Below, one piece after another: positions 25,189 to 32,209 of a stretch of DNA of 64,000 nucleotides (positions are counted from its first letter, which is position 1; each line of letters starts with the position of its first letter). Made by a program: the position numbers and the translations under genes. The notes under the pieces are model-generated. The model had not been told where the DNA came from. It was given only the letters and a program-made list of their open reading frames with translations, and made no database searches. This stretch comes from an uncultured Lachnospiraceae bacterium (GTDB lineage: Bacteria > Bacillota > Clostridia > Lachnospirales > Lachnospiraceae), in contig CAJTUA010000022.1 of NCBI GenBank assembly GCA_910579615.1, positions 4,899-68,898 on the forward strand, given 5' to 3'.

Positions 25189-26088
25189 TCAATAAATGCA
25201 GATATGATAATTCTTGTTAAACACCTCATTCGGTAAAAGCTCGTTGATAAATGCTTTTTGCGGGAGTTCCCCGTTAAAATCAACACCATCGCAGCGCCCG
25301 TACCACGGCTCAATGCAGATAAACGGCGCGTTCCCCTTCGGCGCCCAGACCCCAAAGAGCGGCGCGTCAAACTTCACTGCCAGATAAATCTGACCGTCGG
25401 GTTTTGCGAGCGCAACCTCCCTTGTCTGCCGCCCTTCGATAATGTAGGCATCGCGGTCAAAGAAGTGTTCGCTCACCCGGACTGCCCCGTAATTTTTTCC
25501 GCCAATCTCACGTTTTTCAAGCTCCAACTGCTCCAGATTTGTCGCCGCAAGCCCGCCCTCAAGCATTCTCGTATTTACGATGGAAACGCCTTCGAAAAGG
25601 ATTTCGTAGTCGCAGCGTTGCCCCCTGCCCCCAATCGGACACAAAAATGCCGGATGTCCGCCGATGGAAAAATACATTTTTTCCGTTCCGGATGCATTTT
25701 TGACACGCCAGAGCACAATAATCTGGTTGCGGAACAGGCGAAAACCCGTTTCCAGTTCAAAGTCAAACGGATAGTGCGCGCGCGTCTCCTCATTTGGAAG
25801 AAGGCGGTGCCAGATTTCCGTTTCGCTCTTTGAGGCAAGCTCAAATTCCATATCGCGTGCAAAGCCGTGCTGCCCAAGGCAATATTCCTTTCCCTGATAG
25901 CGGTAAGTTTTGTCCTTTAACCCGCCGACAAACGGAAAAAGCACTGGTGCGTGCCGGTTCCAGAATGCCGGATCCGCATTCCAGAGATATTCCTGCCCGT
26001 CTGATTTTTTTACGATGGATACCAGTTCTCCGCCATGGTCGGAAACCTGGATTTTCAGTTCTTCGTTTTCCAATGTGTGTACTGCCAT
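25189..26088 (-). CDS. Aldose 1-epimerase family protein (LacX-like)
   Basis: 299 residues with AGGAGG before ATG 26086-26088. The galactose mutarotase-like beta sandwich shows in LKIQVSDHGGELVSIVKK, then EYLWNADPAFWNRHAPVLFPFVGGLKD, HGFARDMEF (conserved His) and GGHPAFLCP (second His). The catalytic acid is near the end (PFICIEPWYGRCD). Members interconvert anomers of aldoses or sugar phosphates; the exact sugar is not clear. It precedes cysE in the same unit, which says little about substrate. Confidence 0.88.
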   Translation of the reverse strand: MAVHTLENEELKIQVSDHGGELVSIVKKSDGQEYLWNADPAFWNRHAPVLFPFVGGLKDKTYRYQGKEYCLGQHGFARDMEFELASKSETEIWHRLLPNEETRAHYPFDFELETGFRLFRNQIIVLWRVKNASGTEKMYFSIGGHPAFLCPIGGRGQRCDYEILFEGVSIVNTRMLEGGLAATNLEQLELEKREIGGKNYGAVRVSEHFFDRDAYIIEGRQTREVALAKPDGQIYLAVKFDAPLFGVWAPKGNAPFICIEPWYGRCDGVDFNGELPQKAFINELLPNEVFNKNYHICIY

Positions 26089-26170
26089 ATAAGACCTCCT
26101 GAAACTTTAAAAATGTATTTTGTTTATAAGAATTCTCGTATCAATCAAATCTGCAAAGCCCGCCGGATGA

Positions 26171-26225
26171 TTCCATGGAATTATCCGATTCCATAGAATG
26201 CATGGAACTATCCATTTCCATGGAA
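26171..26225. repeat. Cluster of TTCCATGGAA palindromes
   Basis: Two perfect ten-base palindromes TTCCATGGAA (26171-26180 and 26216-26225) flank an imperfect one (TTCCATAGAA, 26189-26198) and a half copy (GCATGGAA, 26200-26207). They occupy the 160-base gap between the C26 glutamine amidotransferase-like gene and the aldose epimerase-like gene. They could be operator sites or a folded intergenic repeat. Directly visible; role unknown. Confidence 0.6.
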
Positions 26226-26245
26226 CCTGCGTCAGCATATGCAAT

Positions 26246-26953
26246 TTAACAGCTCTGGATAAAGGCATTCCACAGCCTTGCCGCGTCCTTATCCACCCCG
26301 TAAAGGTGCTCCGGATGCCACTGCACGCCAAGGAAAAACTTGTGGTTTTCCAGTGCCGCTGCCTCAATGATACCGTCCGGGGCAGATGCGTTTAAGGCAA
26401 ACCCTTCCCCTAGCGTTTTGCACGACTGGTGGTGGAAACTGTTCACCGTCAGCCTTTCTTTTCTTACGATATCATACAGCAATGTGTTTTTTTCCACCCG
26501 GACAGAATGTGTCAGTACGGTATCGCCTGCCTTCTGATAATGCCCAATCATTCCCCCATCCTTTCTCTGTGCCAGAATATCCTGAACCAATGTGCCGCCA
26601 AGCGCAACATTCATCGCCTGGATTCCGCGGCAGATGCCCAAAACCGGCTTGCCGGAGCACAAAATTGCAGGCATCAGCCCAAGTTCTAATGTATCGCGCT
26701 CAGTTATGATATTGCCGCATTCCGTGCGTGTCTCCTCCCCGAACAAAAGCGGGTTGATATCCGGTCCGCCCGGATATAGGAAGCCATCAAAACGCCCCAA
26801 AACTCTTTCCACATCGGACACATCCGAAAAAAGCGGCAAAAGCACCGGAATGCCGCCCGCCTTTGTTATGGCGTGGAAAAAATCAGACACAATCATTATG
26901 TTCTCATTTTGCGCATTGTACTGCGGCATTACACCAATCAAGGGTTTTCCCAT
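26246..26953 (-). CDS. Class I glutamine amidotransferase-like (gamma-glutamyl hydrolase, peptidase C26)
   Basis: 235 residues. The family splits gamma-glutamyl amide bonds, for example gamma-glutamyl-GABA in PuuD. The catalytic triad is visible: Cys in PVLGICRGIQAMNVALGG, and His and Glu in GVQWHPEHLYG. A substrate-site motif VNSFHHQSCKTLGEGF is also typical. FLYPGGPDINP marks the oxyanion region. GGGGAGGG precedes the ATG. No polyamine genes are adjacent, so a puuD assignment is not justified. Confidence 0.88.
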   Translation of the reverse strand: MGKPLIGVMPQYNAQNENIMIVSDFFHAITKAGGIPVLLPLFSDVSDVERVLGRFDGFLYPGGPDINPLLFGEETRTECGNIITERDTLELGLMPAILCSGKPVLGICRGIQAMNVALGGTLVQDILAQRKDGGMIGHYQKAGDTVLTHSVRVEKNTLLYDIVRKERLTVNSFHHQSCKTLGEGFALNASAPDGIIEAAALENHKFFLGVQWHPEHLYGVDKDAARLWNAFIQSC

Positions 26954-26987
26954 CCATATTTCCCTCCCCTGTCAAACAATCTTGCCA

Positions 26988-29024
26988 TTACCGTCTGCCT
27001 TTTCTGACGGTTTTCCCACGGGTGTCTTTCTTTTCCCCGGACTTTTTCCCCGCGGCCTGTTCGCCGCGCAGTTTAAAATTGTCCGGTCTCTGCGCCTTTC
27101 CTACTTTTAAGTTTTTCTGTTTTACACGAACCGCCGCTCCCGTTTTTTGCTTTCCATGTCCGGCTGTCTTTGTGGTTTTTCCATTCTTTTCACCCTTCTT
27201 TGCCGGATGCGCGCACTCGTCTTTTCCTTTTCTTGGCCGTATCAAGCATTTTTTGTCAAAGCCAATCAAATCCTGTCTGCCTGCCCGAACAAGCGCCTCA
27301 TGCACCAAATCATAATTCTTCGGATTGCGGTACTGGATAAGCGCCCGCTGCATCGCTTTTTCGTGCGGCGTTTTCGGCACATAGACCGGTTTCATATCCC
27401 TTGGGTCAAGCCCCGTATAATACATACAGGTTGAGATGGTCGATGGTGTCGGATAAAAATCCTGTACCTGTTCCGGCATATAGCCAAGGTCGCGCAGATA
27501 TTCCGCGAGTGCCACCGCCTCCTTTAAGGTCGAACCAGGATGCGAGGACATTAAGTACGGCACAACAAACTGCTTTAAGCCCAGTTTTTCATTGATTTTT
27601 TTATATTTTGCCAGAAAGCGCTCGTAAACGGCATTCTCCGGTTTTCCCATCTTTGACAGAACTGCGTCACAGATATGCTCCGGAGCCACTTTCAGCTGCC
27701 CGCTGACATGGTATTGGCACAGCTCGTTAAAAAAAGTATCGTCCTTATCGTGCACCAGGTAATCAAACCGGATTCCCGAACGGATAAAGACCTTTTTTAC
27801 CTTCGGAATCTCCCGCAGTTTGCGCAGCAGCCCCAGATAATCCCCATGGTCAATTTTCAGATTTTTGCAGGGCGCCGGGAACAGACACTGTTTGTTCACA
27901 CAAGCTCCTTTGGTCAATTGTTTTTCACACGCAGGCGCGCGGAAATTCGCGGTCGGTCCGCCGACATCGTTGATATAGCCTTTAAAATCCGGCTCAAAAG
28001 TAAACGCCGTCGCCTCCTGCAAAATCGATTCATGGCTGCGTGTCTGGATAATGCGCCCCTGATGGAATGTGAGCGCGCAGAAGCTGCACCCGCCGTAACA
28101 GCCGCGGTTGCTTGTGATGGAAAAGCGCAGCTCAGCGATGGCAGGAACCCCGCCTGCCGCCTCGTAGGAAGGATGGTAATTCCGCATATACGCAAGCGCA
28201 TAAACCCTGTCCATTTCGCTCTGTGCCAATGGCTTTGCAGGTGGGTTCTGTACAATATATTCGGTATCCTTGTATTTCTCCACCAGACGTTTCCCGGAAA
28301 ACGGGTCCGTATTGCAGTATTGGATGTAAAAGCTCTTCGCGAAAGCCTCCTTATCTGCCAGGATTTCCCCGTAGGACGGCAGCATGATTGCGTCATAGAC
28401 CGATGTAAGGTCTTTTGTGCGGTACACCGTTCCCGGAACAAAAGTAATGTCCCCCACTGCAATTCCGGCATTTAACGCTTCCGCCACCTCGATGATGGAA
28501 TGTTCCCCCATACCGTAGGAGAGGATATCCGCCTGCGAATCCAGGAGGATGGAGCGCTTCACCTTGTCACCCCAGTAATCGTAATGCGCCAGACGGCGCA
28601 GCGATGCCTCGATTCCGCCGATGACGATGGGAGCCGCCTTGAATTTTTTGCGGATGAGATTACAGTAGACAATCGTCGCGCGGTCCGGACGCCGCCCCAT
28701 TTCCCCGCCCGGTGAATAAAAATCCATCGAACGGCGTTTTTTCGCAACCGTGTAATGGTTCACCATCGTGTCCATATTCCCCCCGCACACAAGGAAGGCA
28801 AGGCGCGGTGCGCCAAGCAGGCAAATGCTGTTTTCATCCTTCCAGTCCGGCTGTGAAATGATGCCAACCCGGTACCCCTCGCTCTCGAGCAGCCTGCTGA
28901 TAATTGCAGGTCCAAACGAGGGGTGGTCTACATAGGCATCCCCAATCACATAGACAAAATCACATTGTTCCCAACCGCGCTTTTGCATATCTTCGCGGCA
29001 AATCGGAAGATAATCCCGCACCAT
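26988..29024 (-). CDS. YgiQ family radical SAM protein
   Basis: 678 residues. An N-terminal domain (about 10-280) begins DYLPICREDMQKRGW and contains YVIGDAYVDHPSFGPAIISRLLE, the YgiQ signature resembling a cobalamin-type fold. The radical SAM core follows, with cluster motif SNRGCYGGCSFCAL. A conserved C-terminal domain (VQDFYPTPSTISTCMYYTGLDP) is followed by a very basic Lys/Gly/Arg-rich tail of about 90 residues (GKTTKTAGHGKQKTG...). The reaction is unknown in the family. The ATG at 29022-29024 has AAGGAGG only 13 bases after the conserved box of the structured repeat at 29038-29208, so that element is the 5' leader of this gene. Confidence 0.93.
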   Translation of the reverse strand: MVRDYLPICREDMQKRGWEQCDFVYVIGDAYVDHPSFGPAIISRLLESEGYRVGIISQPDWKDENSICLLGAPRLAFLVCGGNMDTMVNHYTVAKKRRSMDFYSPGGEMGRRPDRATIVYCNLIRKKFKAAPIVIGGIEASLRRLAHYDYWGDKVKRSILLDSQADILSYGMGEHSIIEVAEALNAGIAVGDITFVPGTVYRTKDLTSVYDAIMLPSYGEILADKEAFAKSFYIQYCNTDPFSGKRLVEKYKDTEYIVQNPPAKPLAQSEMDRVYALAYMRNYHPSYEAAGGVPAIAELRFSITSNRGCYGGCSFCALTFHQGRIIQTRSHESILQEATAFTFEPDFKGYINDVGGPTANFRAPACEKQLTKGACVNKQCLFPAPCKNLKIDHGDYLGLLRKLREIPKVKKVFIRSGIRFDYLVHDKDDTFFNELCQYHVSGQLKVAPEHICDAVLSKMGKPENAVYERFLAKYKKINEKLGLKQFVVPYLMSSHPGSTLKEAVALAEYLRDLGYMPEQVQDFYPTPSTISTCMYYTGLDPRDMKPVYVPKTPHEKAMQRALIQYRNPKNYDLVHEALVRAGRQDLIGFDKKCLIRPRKGKDECAHPAKKGEKNGKTTKTAGHGKQKTGAAVRVKQKNLKVGKAQRPDNFKLRGEQAAGKKSGEKKDTRGKTVRKGRR

Positions 29025-29037
29025 ATGTTCCTCCTTA

Positions 29038-29208
29038 TTTTAAGTTCCGCAGCTTCCCTCCCTGCACCCAGTACATGGCAGAGCAATTTTATGTCCGCCC
29101 TGCTCCCATAAAATTCCTCTGGGGTGCCGTCCGGGAATCTGCTGTTTTAAGTTCCGCAGCTTCCCTCCCTGCACCCAGTACATGGCAGAGCAATTTTATG
29201 TCCGCCCT
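29038..29208 (-). repeat. Structured RBS-proximal repeat, locus A (upstream of the ygiQ-type gene)
   Basis: Two identical 64 bp copies (29038-29101 and 29145-29208) flank a 43 bp spacer, a 107 bp period. The spacer pairs with either copy. Helices for the near copy are CAGCTTCCC 29050-29058 with GGGAATCTG 29133-29141 (one mismatch), GCACCCAG 29064-29071 with CTGGGGTGC 29119-29127 (one bulge), and AATTTTATG 29085-29093 with CATAAAATT 29107-29115. Each copy ends on the minus strand in TGCGGAACTTAAAA; the near copy runs straight into the AAGGAGG of the downstream gene. The far copy includes the stop region of the glycerophosphodiesterase gene. Same family as 31101-31266 and 49244-49362. Confidence 0.85.
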
Positions 29209-31081
29209 AGCGCCCCATCAGACCAAGCAGCTTAAAAAAACCCATTCGAACGTCCTCTTCGTAGACAATCTCGCGCACCATAACCGGATAATCTGTGATA
29301 ATGTTATCCACGCCGAGCTGCTTCATCCGCTCTGTCTCCGAGCGCGAATTCACCGTCCATGCGTGCACCTCCTTGCCGAGGCTGTGCAGCGTCCTCACGG
29401 TGCTTTCATTTATAAAGCTTGACTTCATGCTGAAAAAATCAATGTAATCCACGTTGTAGAACATGCCATACGCAAACGAAAGGATATACCCGGTCTTAAT
29501 CTGGTCATTGTATTCCTTCACCTTTGCGAGCATTCCCTGGTCGGTGCAGCTAATCATGCACTGGTCTTTCATATCGTACACATCAATCAAATACATTACC
29601 TTTTCGACCAAATCATTGTTGAGCGCAGCGGATTTCCCGGCTTTTAGCTCAATATTTAAGTTAATCTCCCCCTTGCAAAGCTTTAACGCCTCCTCAAGTG
29701 TCGGCACATGCACCCCTGCGTACTCCTTACCAAACCACCCGCCCGCGTCAAGTTCCACAATCTGCGCGTAGGTCAGCTCTCCCACGGCTGCCCTCTTCCC
29801 GGTTGTTCGCCGCAAGTTCTCATCGTGCATCAAAATTACAACGCCATCCTTTGTCTCCTGCACATCAATCTCGGCGAAATCCGCCATATCATCAATCGCT
29901 TTCTGTAGCGCCTCAAGTGTATTTTCCGGTGCCGCTGCCGACGAACCCCGGTGTGCCGTGATGTATGTGCCAAAAAGCGTCTCCCTGTCCGCCAGGGAGC
30001 CATTGCGGAACGCATCCATAATCTGGTATACATTGGCAAATATCACTGCCGCCACCGCAAGCGCCGTCATCTTTGTATAGCGGCTGTATATTTTCCCGCG
30101 TAGCCGCTGTCCCCCGGCGTATTCTAACTGCCTTTCCGCATCCTCGTACATAATCTGTTCCTGGAATTTTTCAATGCGGTTCACGGCAAGGAAGGTCATC
30201 CCATATTTTGAGAAAAGACGGGAAATCAATGCGTAATTGACAATCTGTGTGGCAACCGTGATAAAGACCCCCATATAAATCATGACCTTATCGTATGCCG
30301 TCAGCATCGCCGCCATCAGCACCTGCTCATTCTTTGTGCGGTAAATCAAATAGCAGGAAAGAACCAGCACCCCCGCATAAATCAGGGCATACAGCACCAA
30401 AAGCAAAAGATTTACACCAAGGCAGCAGCCGATATAGCTTCCAATCTTCTGGCGCACAATCCGCACACTCTTTCGAAAGCTCTCCCAGAAACTGTACTCA
30501 CCAAGCACGCAGTAATACAGGGAGTGGATTCCGAAAAAATTGACAAACAGACACAGCAGCAGGAAACACACGATGAAAAAAGCGCCGTAAGCGTCCCTCG
30601 TAATTATCCTTGCAATGTACGCCGGAACTTTTAGCTGAATGGCAAAAACAATAAGCATTGGCGAGAGCGTGACAAGCGCATTTAACAGGGAAAATAATAA
30701 AATCGCAAAGCGCTGCCCCTGCCGCAAAAGATACCCTGTCTCCCGAAGCCCCGGAAAAAGAATGTGCACAACGCTGATTTTCTTTTCCTTCACAAAGCCC
30801 TGATAAAAGACAATCAGGGAAACTGCCTCGACAAGATAAAAGAGCGCCCCCGCCAAAAGCAGGAGGATAACAACTGCGATGGTTGCCGGCTGCCGCAAAA
30901 AGCGCGCCAGATTCTCAAGTGTTAAATAACTGTAGCCCGTCAGTTTTAAGAGCAGGCGGAACGCGTTCTTGCACAGCGGGTAAAAAATCATTACAAAAAC
31001 TGCTTTGCAGAGAAGTTCAAAAAGAAACAGAGCCCGGATATTTTTCTGTCGTTTCCATCTATGCTTTCTTTCCCGCTTCAC
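29207..31081 (-). CDS. Glycerophosphodiester phosphodiesterase with N-terminal membrane domain
   Basis: 624 residues from a GTG start (31079-31081). Residues 1-350 hold about eight hydrophobic segments, the membrane domain found in front of GDPD in Firmicutes. The catalytic TIM barrel (about 370-610) has ITAHRGSSAAAPENTLEALQKA (His, Arg, Glu), then EIDVQETKDGVVILMHDENLRRTTG (metal Glu/Asp and second His) and INLNIELKAGK. It releases glycerol 3-phosphate from glycerophosphodiesters such as deacylated lipids or teichoic acid units, probably at the membrane. A structured repeat (31101-31266) forms its leader. Its stop codon lies at the outer end of another repeat (29145-29208). Confidence 0.92.
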   Translation of the reverse strand: MKRERKHRWKRQKNIRALFLFELLCKAVFVMIFYPLCKNAFRLLLKLTGYSYLTLENLARFLRQPATIAVVILLLLAGALFYLVEAVSLIVFYQGFVKEKKISVVHILFPGLRETGYLLRQGQRFAILLFSLLNALVTLSPMLIVFAIQLKVPAYIARIITRDAYGAFFIVCFLLLCLFVNFFGIHSLYYCVLGEYSFWESFRKSVRIVRQKIGSYIGCCLGVNLLLLVLYALIYAGVLVLSCYLIYRTKNEQVLMAAMLTAYDKVMIYMGVFITVATQIVNYALISRLFSKYGMTFLAVNRIEKFQEQIMYEDAERQLEYAGGQRLRGKIYSRYTKMTALAVAAVIFANVYQIMDAFRNGSLADRETLFGTYITAHRGSSAAAPENTLEALQKAIDDMADFAEIDVQETKDGVVILMHDENLRRTTGKRAAVGELTYAQIVELDAGGWFGKEYAGVHVPTLEEALKLCKGEINLNIELKAGKSAALNNDLVEKVMYLIDVYDMKDQCMISCTDQGMLAKVKEYNDQIKTGYILSFAYGMFYNVDYIDFFSMKSSFINESTVRTLHSLGKEVHAWTVNSRSETERMKQLGVDNIITDYPVMVREIVYEEDVRMGFFKLLGLMGR

Positions 31082-31100
31082 GTTTCTCTGTCCTTTCTTA

Positions 31101-31266
31101 TTTTAAGTTCCGCATATCCCCTCCCGTTCCCCGACATCCATGGAAGAAATTTCCGCTCGCATAGCTCCCGTAAACTTCTTCCGGGCAACGTCCGGAAATA
31201 TGCTGTTTTAAGTTCCGCATATCCCCTCCCGTTCCCCGACATCCATGGAAGAAATTTCCGCTCGCA
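31101..31266 (-). repeat. Structured RBS-proximal repeat, locus B (upstream of the glycerophosphodiesterase gene)
   Basis: Two identical 61 bp copies (31101-31161 and 31206-31266) flank a 44 bp spacer, a 105 bp period. Pairing of the near copy with the spacer: GCATATCCCC 31112-31121 with GGAAATATGC 31194-31203 (two G-U in RNA), and GGAAGAAATTT 31142-31152 with AAACTTCTTCC 31172-31182 (one G-U). Sequence differs from loci A and C but the architecture, the loop (GGGAGC...GCGAGC on the minus strand) and the end box TGCGGAACTTAAAA are shared. The near copy ends 19 bases before the GTG start of the downstream gene. A chance frame across it (31098-31301) should not be called a gene. Confidence 0.85.
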
Positions 31267-31276
31267 CCGCTCCCTC

Positions 31277-32194
31277 TCACACTTCGTAATATTCTGTGCA
31301 CACAATCCCCTGGTCATAATCCCCGAAGCCATGTCCGAAAATTGTCATGCCGCCGCAGTTTTTCGTATCCTCCGGCACCGAAATGCGGAATGTAATCTGC
31401 GTTGTATAGTCGATTTCCAAATCGTCCACCGCCACATCACTGATTTGGAAGCCGCCGTCAATAAAAGTGCCCTCCTGCGTGATGGAGAGGGTCTTAAGCA
31501 AACCGTACTGGTTACAATTTTTCGGCCACCAGGCAGGGGTGTGGTGCCCGCGCCGGCTTCCGTAATCGCCCGGGCTAATCCATTTTCCGACTGCAACCCC
31601 CGCCACCTCAAAATAAATGTCCGAGGGAAAATCCTCATTGTAACCTGGATATTCCGATGAAAGCTCCATCGAGAGCGTCAGCTTTGTCAGATGCTCCCCC
31701 GCCTTCAAGCGGTTCGGCAAATGGTACAGGACATATCCCGTTCCAATCCAGAAAACACTCGCATCATAATGGTTTGGAAACATAAAGTATTTTGGTACAT
31801 CAAATTCCCCGATAATCTGCTCGCGTGTCGCAATCCCGCAGGTCGGGCTCACCTCACATTCATGGTAGGCTCCGACCGGAATATCATCCGTATAAAAATT
31901 CTGTTTGGGCGGTCTGCTCGGGCACATGTCAACCATCATTTCACTGTAGCATGGTTTACAGATTTTACAGATTCCCCGTTTCCCCGGCACAGTCTGCACA
32001 TCGACCAACCCTGCCGCAACCAGCTGCTCAACATGCATCGAAACAGCGCTGTTGGTGAGCTTTAGTTTCCTGGCAATATCGTCAAGCTTCCAGTCCCCCT
32101 CCTCATAAAGCAGTTCCATAATCCTGACGCGCATTGGCGCACTCAATGCCTTAAATACAGCCTGTGCCTCCATCATTGATTTAAAATGCCTCAT
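31277..32194 (-). CDS. ArsR-type winged-helix regulator with large C-terminal domain
   Basis: 305 residues. An ArsR-like winged helix (residues 8-75, VFKALSAPMRVRIMELLYEEGDWKLDDIARKL) is followed by a cysteine cluster (GICKICKPCYSEMMVDMC, about 90-108), where a metal or redox centre is possible. The next 190 residues are beta-rich and aromatic (FMFPNHYDASVFWIGTGYVLYHL, GHHTPAWWPKNCNQYG), like a ligand-sensing or carbohydrate-binding fold. Clostridial ArsR-family proteins with a similar layout exist; their ligand is not established. It starts 15 bases after the FtsK gene stop and precedes the glycerophosphodiesterase gene, so it may regulate membrane or wall turnover. That link is context only. 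Confidence 0.78.
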   Translation of the reverse strand: MRHFKSMMEAQAVFKALSAPMRVRIMELLYEEGDWKLDDIARKLKLTNSAVSMHVEQLVAAGLVDVQTVPGKRGICKICKPCYSEMMVDMCPSRPPKQNFYTDDIPVGAYHECEVSPTCGIATREQIIGEFDVPKYFMFPNHYDASVFWIGTGYVLYHLPNRLKAGEHLTKLTLSMELSSEYPGYNEDFPSDIYFEVAGVAVGKWISPGDYGSRRGHHTPAWWPKNCNQYGLLKTLSITQEGTFIDGGFQISDVAVDDLEIDYTTQITFRISVPEDTKNCGGMTIFGHGFGDYDQGIVCTEYYEV

Positions 32195-32209
32195 TTGTCC
32201 TCCATCCTT

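Noticed and set aside
26246..26953. Naming the C26 peptidase puuD
   Set aside because: No polyamine or GABA genes nearby. The family covers several gamma-glutamyl hydrolases.
29038..29208. CRISPR-like array
   Set aside because: Only two repeat copies, 64 bp long, with a spacer that is complementary to the repeat. There is no array and no cas genes.
31098..31301. 67-residue minus-strand frame across repeat locus B
   Set aside because: It contains the same peptide twice because the DNA repeat is duplicated. No ribosome binding site; it is a by-product of the structured repeat.
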